Source: Baylisascaris procyonis (taxonomy: Eukaryota > Nematoda > Chromadorea > Rhabditida > Ascarididae). From it: a DNA stretch of 64,000 nucleotides. The translations under genes were made by a program, and so were the position numbers. Shown in pieces: positions 1 through 22,200 of the stretch. The notes under the pieces were generated by a model, which did no database searches, had not been told where the DNA came from, and saw nothing but the letters and a program-made list of their open reading frames with translations. The number at the start of each line of letters is the position of its first letter. Position 1 is the first letter of the stretch. Location: contig JAZARR010000105.1 of NCBI GenBank assembly GCA_037389465.1, forward strand, positions 2,418,001-2,482,000, read 5' to 3'.

Positions 1-1252
1 AAGTTGCTTCTTTCCTCTTTTTATGTTTATCTCTGATAAAGTACTCATCTCCACCACCTGTAAATTCGTATCTTGCTTCGAATCCTTCTACGTTGCTATC
101 ATCGTCGTCAGCGAAACTGATGACCATTAAGAAATGGAGAAAATATTGTTGCCATTTTTTTTATTGGTCAGCAAAATTTTCCAGCAATTACGTTTTCATT
201 TTCATTATCGATGACGCCGTCTTATGTTGGGTTTTTCTTCACCTTTATTTGTTTGTTTATTCCCGTCGTCTTTAGCCTATTCCCACCTATACTGTTTTAG
301 CCGACTAAAGCTGAAATATTAGAAGAATGGCGTAAAAAGTCCATCTGATTTAATTTATTTTAATGCAATATCTTTTATCTAATTCGTTTTTTTTTTGTTA
401 TTCCGACTGAATTACCAACAGAAAGCATTGTATATGATAGAGAAAAATTTATAGATAAGGCATGCTTGTTTTATTTTGCAAATTAGAAGGATGGATCCAC
501 TCTTTCGAATTCATAGGCTGGCTGTGGAAATTGTTTTTACATATCGCATAGAGGAATAATATTTCCCCGAAATTCTTCAGTTGCGTGCTAAATTGAATTC
601 AAGTTTACACCGATGAACTTAAAAATGCAATCGTTTCCTCCGTAAAATGCTTTATTCTTGAGACATTAGTATCTAAATTCTTTGTTCTTTCTATCAAATC
701 GAAATCGTCGTCCCAGTAGCGATTGTACATAGGCCACACACAGTCGTTCTTTGAAACCAGGTGTTCTGATTCGCTTTCCTAACGTTTTATTTATAGAAGT
801 TCATTGGCGATTCCTAGTTTTCGCATATTTGTGTATCTGTCTGTTGCTCATATTCTATCTATTTTTCGGTATATTCAACTTATCGGTCACGAAATCAGTA
901 GATTTCTAGGATGTTTGAATCAGATTTAAATTTGGGATCTAGCAATGCCCGAATCATTTGGTCGAAAGAAATGGAAAATAGCGAATCTTATTTGCCACTC
1001 AAAGTACAAGTCGAACATAAATATTTCACACACAAAAGTTAACCAATATCAAGCGTTTCAATTTTTGCTAGCCATCTGTGTAACCGGTCGGTTTGTGCTG
1101 AGTGTTTTAGCATAAACGGTATACCAAACCCTATATAACTTGGTAAGCCTTCATCATATCATATATCATATACCATACGCATACCATATGAAGTAATGAG
1201 CTTAAAAAGAAGTTGCGATGAAGAGAGAATTAGTTGTTCAATAGTGTTCCAG
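1..1252. other. Upstream intron of the PFKFB gene, no exon recognised
   Basis: I searched both strands for the end of the 6-phosphofructo-2-kinase domain (the FVES-like segment that normally precedes the first visible exon) and did not find it. The stretch is T-rich with short broken frames. It most likely belongs to a long intron, because the first recognisable exon begins after an acceptor at 1251-1252 and its codons start in the middle of the protein family. Confidence 0.5.
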
Positions 1253-8703
<7,451 letters not shown>

Positions 8704-11700
8704 CATCATTCACTATCGCTCTGTTCACTTCTTCAATGAATTGCTCTGCTAATTTCAGCAAATGCCATGAAATATTATTGAACATACATGCATGAAGTCT
8801 CCCTCTTTAGAATTGAAGGAAACGCCGCTATCACATTATCGATGTTGCTATGCCTTCTTTCAGAATTTGATGAGGCATCATTGTCACTAATTTACTAAGT
8901 TTGAGGAAAAGATCTCAAGCTTGATCATGCACTATAGTGCGTATCAACATCGGATGCGTACTGTGAAAGAAATACCGCATTACCTCGAACGAATCCCGCA
9001 TCTTCTCTGAAATCATTCCTTAAAGGTTTTATCAGAGGATCCACTCCCTCATAGTACTCGAAAAATTTTATGTATGCACATATGTATACGTGTAGTTGCG
9101 TAATATCACGTACAGCTACCTATATAAATATGTCATATATTGCAGATCTAATCTACCAGAATTTTTAGAAAAATATTTCTCCTATCTAAATGAAACAACA
9201 TCTTTGAAGTAACTCTTGCTGATATAAATTCTTGAAAAATTTATTGCTGACGGGGTTTCATTCGAATCGGTTTCAATTTGCAAAGGTTTTGTTAGGGTTA
9301 ATGTGGTTGTTTTTTTTTTTTTTTCGCAGTTTATGCGCATTGCGGTTTCTTCTTTGATCGTCGTTTTCATATGAGGATCTATCATATCGAAATGTTTTCT
9401 TTTGCTTTAATGAGTCCATATAAACGTTTGCAAATTAATCGGTTGAGGATATTCTCAGAGAAACTAATCAAAGTAAAAAGGGAAAATTTTCATGAAATTT
9501 TTAATTCGAGGATTTTAATCACAATAGCGTCCATTATCCAAAGACAAAATTCTTTGAAATTTAAGCACTCACTTGCTGTTTCTTTTTTTTTTGTTGTATT
9601 ATTATTCCGCTATTTCTGACTTAATTTCGGGTTTTCGATTAATATGAAGTGTGAGTTGTTTAATGGAACAGTTCCTATAAGTAATTGTTCCTTTTGAGAT
9701 ACTTTGTCGTTCAAATAGAGATGCTGCTATTCGTGGAGTTGATTATGTAAGGCGGTGAGCTACAGCAAAAAGTATGGTTGATCAGATTTTATTGGGATTG
9801 TTTCATGCGTAATTCTTTTCTTTCCATTAAAGTTCGAAGCGTGGTGGACATACTTTCTTACTGAAGTGATCTCTCTTTTGCTATGCAGGGTTTCTATGCT
9901 AACTTTTTCATTCCATCATACATCGAAGTGTTTTCTCCATGTTAGAAAAAATTATGGGAAAGAGGGGTGGGCGATATGCGCGTTTTTTTTTTTTTTTTTT
10001 TTTTTTTTTGCAAAAGCTACAATTGCTGTTAGCATTTTCTACAAAAATTGCAACTGCTTTTGTAGAAATTACAAGGTGGTTGCATTTTTATGCGAAAAAA
10101 TAGGAAATCTTTAAGCTTTTTTATTATATTTCCAGCGAAAAATTCAACTATTCAAGGTAAATAATGGGGAATAAACAGAAAATTATATGCTGTCGTTTTC
10201 AGCAGTCCATTCTTTATTGCTCAAGATTAGAATAAAATTTACTTCAATTAGCGTCTTCCTTATCGAATCCACTCTTAGCATCCATTATCCTCCTAACCTT
10301 TCCTTTCCTCAAATTTTAAACAAAAGGAAAAGCTTCCTCTTACTGTACTTACTTCTATTATATTCGTACAAAAATGATCTGTTTTTCAATTGAGCCATTC
10401 CGAAATGTGTCAACAAAAATAGCCCATTTATAGTAAATTAATACAATTGGAATTCTTGAGAAAATTTATGGCATTGATGTTCTTGTTAGGATTGTCGCCA
10501 TAACCTGTTTTCTATTGAAACCGTTGCTTCACTAGCCAAGTCGCATACATAAGCGTTACTTGCTGCCTTTAGAATTGTCTGTATACCCGTTGGTTTTTCA
10601 CGCGTTTTGTTACATCGGTGAGGGAAAAGATTTGTGGTGACGCACTTCGCGTCTTTTTTCGTTGCTTTGGGGCAACATTATTAGTTTGAATTTTGTCAGA
10701 CGCGGATGCTTACAACATTTTTTTTTCTTCCACTCTGTGATCGTTGATGAGTGATAGAAGCTGTTTCGAAGACGCAATGGTTTCATGAATATAGAGGTAT
10801 GTATCGCCACGCAATGCTTCTTTTCTTAACTATATACGTCTGCTCAGTTTCCCAGAGAATCTATTGCTGTAGCTCAGTTGTTGAGTGTATAAAAAAATAT
10901 GTTTGATAAATAATAATAAGTTGGGCAGGTATTTGTTTCATATGCGAAATAACCTCTTATTGTGGATTTTCGAGCGCATTTTCGAAAGCGTTCTTGAGTC
11001 AAGAGGTGCTTTGATGCTCCTGTGGCCATTTATTCACTGTTGCCTTCACGTATAGTGCCGATAATATTATAAATAATTATATTCTTCTTGGCTGCGCCAG
11101 GTGATGCTCGATAAACTTGTACTTCAGGCTTCATTTGCAACCATTAATAAATTTAATAACTTTATTTCTAATAGTGCTGCTAATCATTTTCGAGGCGAAG
11201 AGTGCCGATTTTTATTTCTATTTTTTTGGTGGAATATTTCGAAGATCTTCAATGGGGAGAAACAGCCGTTGAGTTAGCAGGTTTTTTTTTCTACAGTAAG
11301 TTTGATTGAATGGTATAGTACTAAGTGAAAAGTAGTTAGAAAGATTTTCTATTTTTCAATTTTCCTTCATATCTTGATTGCACATCTATTGGTATGTCTG
11401 GTTCATATCCTGTTGGTTGCTTTATTCAGTCTCTAGCAGTGGTGCTTATGCTTCGAATTCCGCAAACATGACACACCTCGAAGCGTTAGCTGGTAGTCGT
11501 GAATGTAATATTGTGTTCGTTTTTCATAAATAACTTTGTGAAGTTGTCGATGCGCCGCCCATTAATGCGGTATATTGGCAGTGAGCTAATGACAGCCGCA
11601 CCGGCTGTGGATGTTGTGGTACTAATATATTGTAGTGGTTGTCATTTCGTCGCTGCTAATAACTGTCAACTGGAGATTACAATCAGCCGTAGATGTTATT

Positions 11701-13260
11701 GTTTCGGCGGTATGCCTTCTTGTGGTGTTTCGTTTCGAATTTTTTTTCTCTTCAGCAAATACCTTCGATGATTACCGTTTAGAGAGCGCCTATCGCCGAA
11801 CAACAATATTGTAAAATCTGGCAGCATTCGTTCACCATCGATGCACAAATACTTGCCATCTACTCAGTTCAACTCGTGAAATGCTTGTTGTCCTTTTCTT
11901 TAAATATGTTTGCTATGTTAGTTTACCTCTAGATTTATGTGCTGTGTAGTTGTATTCAAATTTTTGAACCACACCCTAAATATGCACGAATGACATTCGG
12001 CGTTCTCTTTTATAAGACGTAACGATGACGCATAGTTGTTGTCATCTTGTGAATTCGTTCAATTTGAACGCATCCTTGCATGTTGATTTCTAGAGGATCG
12101 ACCACCTCATCACTCATTATTAACAACAACTTCTGCGATCCAGTGTCATTGTTACGCTTATTTTGACTTATGTTGAAACATAACTGTTTGACAGATTGAT
12201 TCGAGCACTTTATCTGAGTGCAATCTCATTTGAGAGTCGCTTTTGTATATTGCTTCTGTGTAAGTAATAAAGACGCTATGCAATATTCGCAAATTTTGCA
12301 CGAATTGCTTTTGCAAAAAGTAGACCGCAATCGTTGAGTGGGCGATTTCATTCGCCGAACGTTAAGTCGGTCGGGTATTTGTGGACAGAGGTCAGCATAG
12401 TCCACATAGTGTAGTGGTTTGTCATTCATTATACAATCATTTGAAGATCGCTGCAACACTCGAGTAGTTTCAAAGAAATGCGAAATACAGCTTTGTGGAT
12501 TTTGGGCATATCGAAGTTCTGGTGGCAGCGGCTCAAGCTTAGGGTTTTGCAGGGATAAAAGTCAAATAATCTGCACTGGCAAAGAAACAATGGTGTCTGT
12601 GCTTCTGGCCTTATGCAAATGGAACGGAAAGTAACAGGGAATTATGTGAAATTCATCAAACTTGGGGATGATTATTATCAAAGAACTTGGAGGTGATTAT
12701 CGAGAGTGGCCGAAAGGTCCCATTGGCGCATCTAGGATGCAAAATTTTGAGCTCCAGTACGCCACAGTGGTCATTTAGAGCTCAATAATTGATTTGACTA
12801 TGCACAATCAGTTTAAGACAACTTTATGCAAATTCTGCCCTGCAGTATGCAACTTGTTACACCTTCCATCGTCTAAATTTTCTTGAGATCAGCTCATATG
12901 AAGAAGAAGTCTGTTGTTGCTATTCATATTGTAATCACATTTCATTAGGCAATGTTCACCATCAAAGAAACATTTTATTCTTTATTCCACATAATCAACA
13001 CATTCAACTTCACTTTTTACTTTTATAATTGGTAGTCCATGTCGTCAAATGTTTTGTATAAAATAAAAACCTCTAAATCCTCCTCATTTTTCAAGCATGA
13101 GAGGAATATCCTTTGAATGATTTATAAGGAAATTACATTCGTTAAGCAAATGATTGATGCAAGATACAATACGGACTGAATGAGAAGAAAAAATTTGGCT
13201 GCATTAAAAACAGAAGGGAGCGCTGAAGGAGGAATTGAGAGAACAAAGACGGAGAAGGTG
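8704..13260. other. Intergenic region between converging genes
   Basis: No recognisable gene. There are short shadow frames on both strands and a 27-base T run at 9983-10009. The region separates the 3' ends of PFKFB (+) and the M1 aminopeptidase (-). On the minus strand, AATAAA occurs at 12981-12986 and 12974-12979, about 280 bases past the aminopeptidase stop, so the real gap is probably nearer 4 kb. Confidence 0.5.
12974..12986 (-). terminator. Two AATAAA poly(A) signals for the M1 aminopeptidase
   Basis: Read on the minus strand, AATAAA appears twice (12981-12986, then 12974-12979), about 275-285 bases past the TAG at 13261-13263. No closer copy was seen. Confidence 0.4.
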
Positions 13261-16200
13261 CTATTGTAGAGATCGATTTTCGTTCCACTGACGAAGCCAT
13301 TTGCCAAGTGCTTGCTCGTTGAGACGCCTCCATTGGATGTTAACACGAATTGAGTCCAGCGCTTGATCGACTTTCGATTGTGAAGCTCCCAGCTGAAGAA
13401 ATTGTTGTTGAATATTTCCTCTTTCTTAGCCAACGTAGTGGTCATTGGACTTGATCGCATAGTGGTCATTTGGCGATAAATTACGTAGGCTGCGACAAAA
13501 AGTGCGCTCATTTCTCTATGATATTGAATTTTACTGTGAACGAATTGAAGGCCTTCCTTGCCTAGCACATTAAGCGAAAGCTAAGTTCTTTGTTTAAGCC
13601 GTTCTATTTCGCATCTTTGGTTGTATGAGGTCGCGAGGAAGTTTGTGCGCTTATTTTTACAATTAAACTTTTCCGGAAAAAAAGTTACATTTTTTCCCTT
13701 GAAAAATTGCAACGTCTCATCGAAGTCGAATTGTGTATTGAAGCCCTCAATAAGCGATTTGACAGTCATTCCAAGCATTGTCGTTGTGCTGCCAATTCTG
13801 TAATATACTTACATAATGAAACGGAGAGCACAGATTTGATTTCGTTGCTACTGCAATGCGTTGAAGTATTACCTCGTCAGATAGAAATGCTACAACAGGT
13901 CAGGTAGATGTGCTACAACAATTACGAACAAGCCTGCCCTCATTTATTGCACTCATTTGGTACGCTGAGAAGGAAAATAACATACCCTGAGCGTAATGCC
14001 TCAAGCGTTCAACACTTAAGAAATGTGCTCAGCAAAGTGATTTGTTATTATAATCGTCGACATAGACTTATATTCTCACTAATCCTTTGCGTAGTAATCG
14101 GTCAATCTTATGACAAATATTGAATTTAGAAAATCACTCTGTACCTTATACAAAAGGATGTCTTCATCAGTTTCTTCTAAACAACAATTTCCCACCTATC
14201 CTCGTTTTCTCCACTTCAACCATCAAAGTTTAAGCTCAATAAACTTGAATATGGATGGGAAAGCGTTTTAAATCTATATGTTCATATATGCAATGAGCTA
14301 CCTGACTGACGCATTTGATGGCATGAGTGACCAATAAGTACCAATGATTATGTCAATGACAATTCCCTACTTGTTTGTTACTTCACTGTATAAGTGTGAT
14401 AAACTGTTCGCCCTTATTACTGTGTGGTCTCGCAGTTTACTCGACCGCATCTCGACAGAGGGTGCAGACCCTCAGGGGACCCGGACGACTAGACGAGCCA
14501 AGGGGAGCTAACCCTTGCAAAAAACTGATTTACTAAGTTAGTTCTAAACTGAACGTTAGAAATTTCAGTAATCGTACACTCTCAGCTAACTGAAGAAAGA
14601 AAACGATAAGATCGCGTTGATCAGTGCAAATTTTGTTAATTAAAAAAAAAAAATCATTTTTATGCCAGTTACAAAGTTTTGCAAAAAAAAAAGAGTAATT
14701 TTGTGATGAAAAGAATGAAGATTACGTGTGGTCGAAATGCTGGAAACGAATCCGAAAGAAGCGCCATGCGTGCAATTGTGCAGCCGGATTCTGCATCAGT
14801 AAAGCGAGAGCCTTCGGTACGAGATTCTGACGTACGATTGACGGCTTCAGACACATATTCAGGAAGCTAAAACTTCCACTTTGCTTTCGTGCATACTGTA
14901 GATGTATTACTTCATCCAGATCGTAACAACTCTATTCTTTATGTGGTTTCAATGTTTCATCTACAAAAGTTGCATTTTGGACGTTGTTGGTGGAGCTTCT
15001 ACTCTGGCCGTGGATTTGTTTTAGAGTTCTATGTATCAAAAAATTTCACTCTTCTGAAGTAATAGACGCTAATATTTTCGTGGATCTTTCATATAATGTT
15101 GCCAAGGGTTTCATAAAATGAAATAACTTTTGCCTAATGCATGGAGATCTAAATTTGGATTAATTTACTTTTCATCTGCAATAATTTCACACGAATTACT
15201 CAGGTGGAGTTTGTTCTTTACGATGAACTGATTTAGTTGAGGCGATAACTGAAAAACCTATCAAGTGTGATATTAGTACATTAGCGATACTTATTGGAAC
15301 ATCTCACACGTTCAACAGCAAATATATTTGAGGTTTATTTGCACTTGTATGAGCCAATAAGTGCCTCTGTTGTATCGTTTCACTACCACTAATTTCAAGT
15401 CGTTTACAGCTTAAAATATACTCCGCTTCCATGCGTGACTGGAACCATGGGAAGGAAAAAACTTTTTATTTGCCCGGCTTGTATTTTGAAAAAGCATTCC
15501 GGCCGTTTGATTCCTGTGAATTCCATAAATTCTTTTTCAACATTGAATCCGCAGTATATTTTTGTTAAAGAATGTACAAACCGATAAATAAGGCGAACGT
15601 CCCGTGTGGCGGAAAGTGCAGCTAAGAGCATAAACTTCTGCGAAGGATTTCTCGTTTTGAGATATTCTTGATATACTCGTTCCCAGTCGATCGGTGTGCC
15701 TCTTCGAATGCCTTCTTCGATCACTAGCGGTTGCAGGTCGATAGGCACCCTGTAATAACATCTGCATTTTTTATTTCAGTGGTGGCATTGGCTTCGCTTA
15801 CTATCCAAAGCCTCCAAACCTCCAGCAGAACAACCTCATACTCCAGGACTTCTGTTCGTACCCTATCCTTGGCGGCCGCCCTAGGCTCAAGGCCTCCTAC
15901 CTGGTCTTAGGCCTCCGAGTCCGGTTTTGACTAAACTCAACCACAGGCAGTACGAAGCCGATCGTTAACGCCGAGGGTTAGTATGTGGTACAAGAGCGTA
16001 CGCCATTCTAGCAGCAAGATCAGGAAGGGATTCTTAGCACTCACATTAGCAGCGATAAGGCCAATCCAATAATTTTATCGCCGTCGTTATGAATAAATCG
16101 TTTTGGTTACTGCGCGGTCGGTTTAAAGAGGGCTCCGACTAGACTATCTGGCTTCGTCCTATCGAGTCACCCCAACCATGCGTCTCATAGGGACGAAAGT

Positions 16201-19200
16201 GGTGGAGCAAGTCTAAATCCTCTTCTTGAGTGGAACAACGATGAATCGACTCGTCAGTATCCGATGGGCAGGAGACGAGCCTAAGCCCTAACCTTCACGC
16301 TACCTTATAACTTCGGCTAAGCCGGAAGTGGAAGCGATATGAAGAGACACCTATTCGTAATGAATGCTTTGTCGATTAAAGTAAATAAAGTGAATAAAGT
16401 AACGTTATGAATAAAGCAAATCAAACGAACGAATTTTTGTCGCGTGTCCATTGGTGGAACTTCTGTGTTGCATGTCGACTGCAGTCACCAATTTGCAGCT
16501 TGCATGCTAGTGCTAGTATTTCCGTTTGAAGTAGCCTTTCGACATGCTCCTCCTTATGTGACCAGCCGAGACGTTGATAAGCCGGCATCAGTAAAGAGCG
16601 CATGAATTCCTAAAAGTCACTCCTCCTCTCTCTCAGTAGTTTTATTTGGTATCCAAGTTTTCTGAAAAGTGGATTTGGAAATTTGACTACTGCAAGAGAA
16701 ATTTTAGAACAATCAAAGGCGCCGAATCTTGGATTTTCTGGTTCTCTTGAATTCTGCTACAGATGTGATTGAAGGCATACATTACTGTCTTCAATGGGGT
16801 TACCTGGAAGAGGTCGATGTGTTCAGATTCGAAGATACAATTCTCAATCGATTTCAGATGTCCTATTATAACGTTCCACGGGATTCTTTCCATTTCGTCC
16901 ACTTTTTCCACGTATTGCACGAGGTTCATAGCCTAAAATTGAGCGTCTAAGCTCATTGTTATGTTATTTTCATTACAGTTACGGAGTTCATTATGTATGC
17001 ATGCAAAACAGCATGGATAAAGTGACCGCTGTGTCCTCCCAATATCCGTTGATATGGGAAAGATGTGCCGTGCAAAAACTATCGTCCAATTTAAAAATAA
17101 GCACATAGTAAGCAGATACGCTAAGCATATAAAGTTAGCATAGTTTCATTACGCCTTAACGCTTAGGTACGTTGTTTTAGAACATTCCATCTCCTTCGTA
17201 ATGCTTTGCTGCTCATTCTTCGTGATTGCGCCAATACGGTGTCATCAATACTCCGTCTTATTGTTATGAACGTGTTTGCTAAGAACAGCTCACGAAGAAA
17301 ATGACCACCGATTGTTCTGATGCTCACAACAAAAACTGCCAATTCGGATGTGCATCAAATCACTGCTCAAACTGAGATGAGATGATGCTCACCGTTTCAA
17401 TCGGGAGAAGGCCTGCTTTAGCGAACGAAAACGCATCGTTGATTATGGAAGCGCGGTCGACCGCCGAGATTGCCTGCAAAAATAATGGTCGTTCATCTTT
17501 TCCCTATACGATCAAGAAGCTCTCCCGAGTGTGAGGTTGCTTTATTTTATTCGCCGTTATCCGACTCATCTTGGATAAATTTTGGGACTATTAAGAATCT
17601 ATCTAGATTTTCGGGATATTATTTGATGGAAAAATTTCAGGATATTCCAGGACGAGACAACTTGTGTTGTGATCCTCACTTCTTTTACGTAAATTCTTTT
17701 AATTTATTAGCGCAATTTTTAGCTTTCTTTATTTTGAAACATTTTCTTGTTGATGATGAAATATTTTGCGGTTACTGCATATTGAAGTGGTCACATGCAC
17801 TTCTTATTCTAACATCAATACTTTATTTCACCTCTTTTTTGTTGCTGAGATAAAGCACACCTGAACGCTATCCATATTCCCATCAATTATATCAATCCCT
17901 CCTTTACTCAATAAATATAAAAAGTGAAAGCAGTAATCGATTACTTGTAAACTGAAAGAAAGAAATGTCGAAGAGATGCATACTCACTTGATGATCTTCT
18001 TTAAGTTGCTTGATAAATTCGGCGTAAATATTGTGCTCATAGAGAACACGCAAATATCCAAGCGAATATGCATTCACAATCACCCATTTGGGTGGCTTAT
18101 CGAGTGTAATGCGTACTGCAATAAGTCTGTACATTATTCACAAACAGCGAAAACTCTTAGTATTATTCGTTTGACCTCTCATATCGATATCATCTTCTGA
18201 AGATTTACTCATAGAGTACTAATATTGGTGGAAAAATGTTTTGTTGACGAAATATCCTTTCAAAGATCCTCAGATTTTATCGTTTTTCAAGCTTCGCTTC
18301 GATAGCATCTTAACCTTTGATTACTAGGGGTGGCATAGGGTTCTCCTATCGACTACCTCAGCATTCTTTGTTGAAAGAAGAGTACATTTCGTTTATCTGT
18401 GTTGAACCCAAGCACATAAAATAAGTACATTGCCGCAGATAGACTTCCTACTTGACGAACTTCTAATAAAGAAGTCACTTTGCCGACGACTTCCTTCATG
18501 AGAGAGCCTACCGACGTAATAATCAATTTTCGCTCATAAGTAGGTATATAAATACTAGGAGCACAAATTCTTTCCCATGACGTCACTGAAATGCATGGTA
18601 CAGTGAGTGCTGCTCATCTGACGTAAACCAACATGTCCTTGCATAAGCGTAAGCAGAAATGAGCAAATGAAAGACACTAAAAATACGGCACACGCGAGGC
18701 AACTTGAATTCATTTGATGCCGAATTATTGCAATGACAACTACTTGATTTCTCTTCTACTTTGAAGATCCATGATATGAGGTTATCACTGAGATAGAAAA
18801 TACTTATTTTGGGAATTTGGCAATTTCGCTGAAGTGCTAATTCCAGATTACTTGTGCTAGTTTTATTTAAAATCTATGACTTCGTTTAGTTTAGTATTCG
18901 TAACAATCTTACCCCAAAAAAATACTCTCAGAGCACTTTCATTTCTTTTAGTATAGTGAAATGATGTTAGACATTGGAGTTTTGATTAATCTCACAATTG
19001 TCGGATATGATTTTTTTAAGAAATTCGATACTATTTCAGATGCTATATTAGTAGTGCTATTGATAATGATAAATCAACGTCAATGTTTCTGGAGAATTTT
19101 ATTTTCCTTCACTGAATTTTTGGTTTTTCTTTCTTCGTGAGCAATTTTCTTGTTTCGATTTCTACAATTTTGTTAGCTTCACTGCATTTACGCGTATGTA

Positions 19201-22200
19201 ACTTTAAAATAACAATAAAAAATATTTAAAGAACCCTTCGACACTTTTATTTGTTTTTGTGGGCAATACACACAAACTAGAATGCGATGGGCTATCAACT
19301 GCTAACCGAATATGCAAATAAAGCAAAAATAGTTTTTTTTACCATTGCGATCACCGGGTTTCATCCAGCTAATGCTAAGCATATCCGAGAAGTCCGTTCT
19401 GTAGTGGATTGGAATTGGCCATTCGGTTGAGCGGTTTTTCTTTCGTGAAGCTTCCAGAAACATGAATCTCGTCTGTAAGCCTCGTTGTATCTTTTTTACA
19501 TTATTCATAACTTAGGGTTGATTGCTGATGCTGGTTTGCCTAAACTACATGGAACAGGTGAAAGCACTAGGTAAAATGCCCCTGGTGGGGTAAACTTTTT
19601 ACTCGCTACATCGGAGCTTAGGCGCCGAGTTAGCCAACATAGCGATCAACTCCATTGAGTGCATATTCATCGCCTTTGTTCGCTTGTAGTTGCATTCAGC
19701 AATAAGATGTTGTTTTGCGTTGCAACTGCATAGGATGGATTGACGAAAATAATCATAGACTTTCAATCTTGAAATGCAGCTTTCTACTCTCTAGCAGTTG
19801 ATATGAGATGCTTTTCCAAAATTGCATTGAAAAAGTGCATTACGACGATATCCTATTTGGGCATATATATGCGCAGATACATAGATATGTGTCCTTGTGT
19901 ATGTGTCTGTCTATCTACTCGATCTTTTCAACTGAATTGCCATTGCGATTGAAATTAGAAAGTTTTGATGGATATAGTCTACATCATTGAGTGTTCGATC
20001 TCTTACATCACTTTTCAATTTCATCCATCAACTTCGAAAAATTTTATGGAAATTGAAATGTACTCAGAAAATTGCACCTCATTTTACAACTAGTCTGATC
20101 ATGAAAGACGAACTTTTTATGAATTTATGCGAATAACTTGTCCGATTAAAATGAGAATATATTACTGCTCATATTTTATCAATTAATAGCGATAGCGATC
20201 TATAAAATGGCAACCTATAAAATGGCAACCTCGTGATATTTGCTGATCTTGACCAGCAAGTTTTGTATGACATTCAATGGTTCAATGAGTTAATGCACAC
20301 TAGCGCTAACCTCATCTTTCGTTCACATTACTTTCCCTCTGGGATGTTTTTCTAGCATACGAACTTATCAGCTTATCTCTAGGCTTTCTAGAGTATTGAA
20401 TAAAGGATGCATGCAAACCTGGTTGTGAATAACAATCGAGGTTTGGTTCGTGTCTATGCTTGCCGTTATAAACGGATAGCCCACACGAGTAGTCCACGCT
20501 TCGGCAATTTCCACTATTGAAATATTGGCCACCTTCAAAGAGCTGTGCTGAAATTTGCTCCATTATTCTTCTCATATCGACATTTTGTATGTATGTCTTC
20601 TTTCCTGGAGGTGTGTTTATAAGTCACTGATTCACTATCTGCCTGAAAATACATCCCTCCCTCAAGTCCATTTGCAGGAGGCGGAGAAGGGGGGAGGAGA
20701 GAGGAAAATGGTCGTGAATTTCTGAATTTTCCTGATGTGGCGCAATCAAACCGCTCTTAAAAAAACAGCTCAGAACTAGTCGGTGATAGCAGTTGCCCTA
20801 TGACATCATCGTTTTGCACTAAAGTAGCATATCGCCTAGAAAACAAATCGATCCATGCTTATTCGCGAAATCGATCTGATGTCAGTTTGGTGCTTCCACG
20901 TTATAACGACTGAGGTAACTGTAAACGCCGACATAAGGGGGCCACAAACACATAAGCTTTTTTGACCATATTTCTCCCCAAAATCTGTTATTTTTTGCTT
21001 ATAGCTACATTAGCATAAACGTCCTCTATCGTTACGTTAAAAATAGACTGGAAGAAAACGTATATTGTGCCAGCCAACTGGTAGCAAGATTGTGATCATT
21101 TTTTCTTTTCCACTTATGACGCTGCCCGGTACAAGGTGACGTGGGCAGTAGCGACAGACTGGGGACGTACCTGTTCCCGGTATCTTTTGGGGCTTCGATT
21201 TCTGATCCGGCCATTTTTCTCATCTGGACTAGGCCGACCCGTTTCTCTGGACCCCGCTACTTTTGGAGGTTCGGTTTTAACCTGGCTCCGACCGGATCAT
21301 TCCCTCCGTTCAGGTTTATTCTGAGTATACATCCCTTCAGCGACGGAGTTAAGAAGTTGGCAAATCTTACAATCTACGGACCAGCCAAATCAAATAAATG
21401 GCGTTAAAACTTTTCGAGGAATAACAAGCGCCATAGGATTAGCGATTATAAATTCTTTTGCCAGTAGTGGTGGTGGTATAGGCTAGGAACGAAGGAGGGG
21501 AGCGGGAAGAACAAAAAAAGGTGGTAATACGCCTATATTTGATCACCTATCATTTCTACTTTGCAGAGCTCCTTCTTCAGTGTTCAAATTTTCCTGCTAC
21601 ATCTCCTGATTTATGCGAGCCTCATCTATTGCGTGAATTTTGAACGAATTTTTTTGTAAAATAAGATATTTTAAGTAAGCAGCAGATTTACTGCGATGGA
21701 TGCTTCTTCCTGATAAATTATATTAATGAAATGGAAACGATTTATACTACTTGATAGATTATGCCGCTTTTTATAATTATTAGAGTTGATTCAGCAAGCA
21801 CTTACATTGTATTTTTCCTTTTTCTTTCATTGCTTTGCGAGATTGAAAAATCGGCTATAAGAGAGTTTCTAATTAAATAGTTGCAAAAATAGTTAGTTAT
21901 TTCTTCCTCTCGTTCAACTGTTGTTGCATAATATTATTTAGCGATAAAGCATCTAGCGAAAACCCAATGCGTTTTATTAATCCTACGAAATTTGAAGTGA
22001 TGCATTAAACAAGAGGATTCAGATTTACCGATTCCATTTAGAATGAGTTCAATATACGCGTAACAGATTGCAATTAAGCGTAGATTTCGCATCAAATTCT
22101 ACGCCGTTGGGCTTCCAGAGCTGTCTTGTTGAAGCAGCCAAGGGAAATTGAGGACATTATGAACATTGCTATTTCTTCTAGTTTTGAAATTTGAATTTTA

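Noticed and set aside
12226..12634. Overlapping frames on opposite strands in the intergenic region
   Set aside because: Short, antisense to each other, and without homology or splice partners.
13122..13568. 148-codon open frame on the minus strand (MLGKEGLQ...)
   Set aside because: It is a shifted shadow over the last aminopeptidase exon; the true frame there starts [12 protein letters not shown] after the acceptor at 13393-13395.
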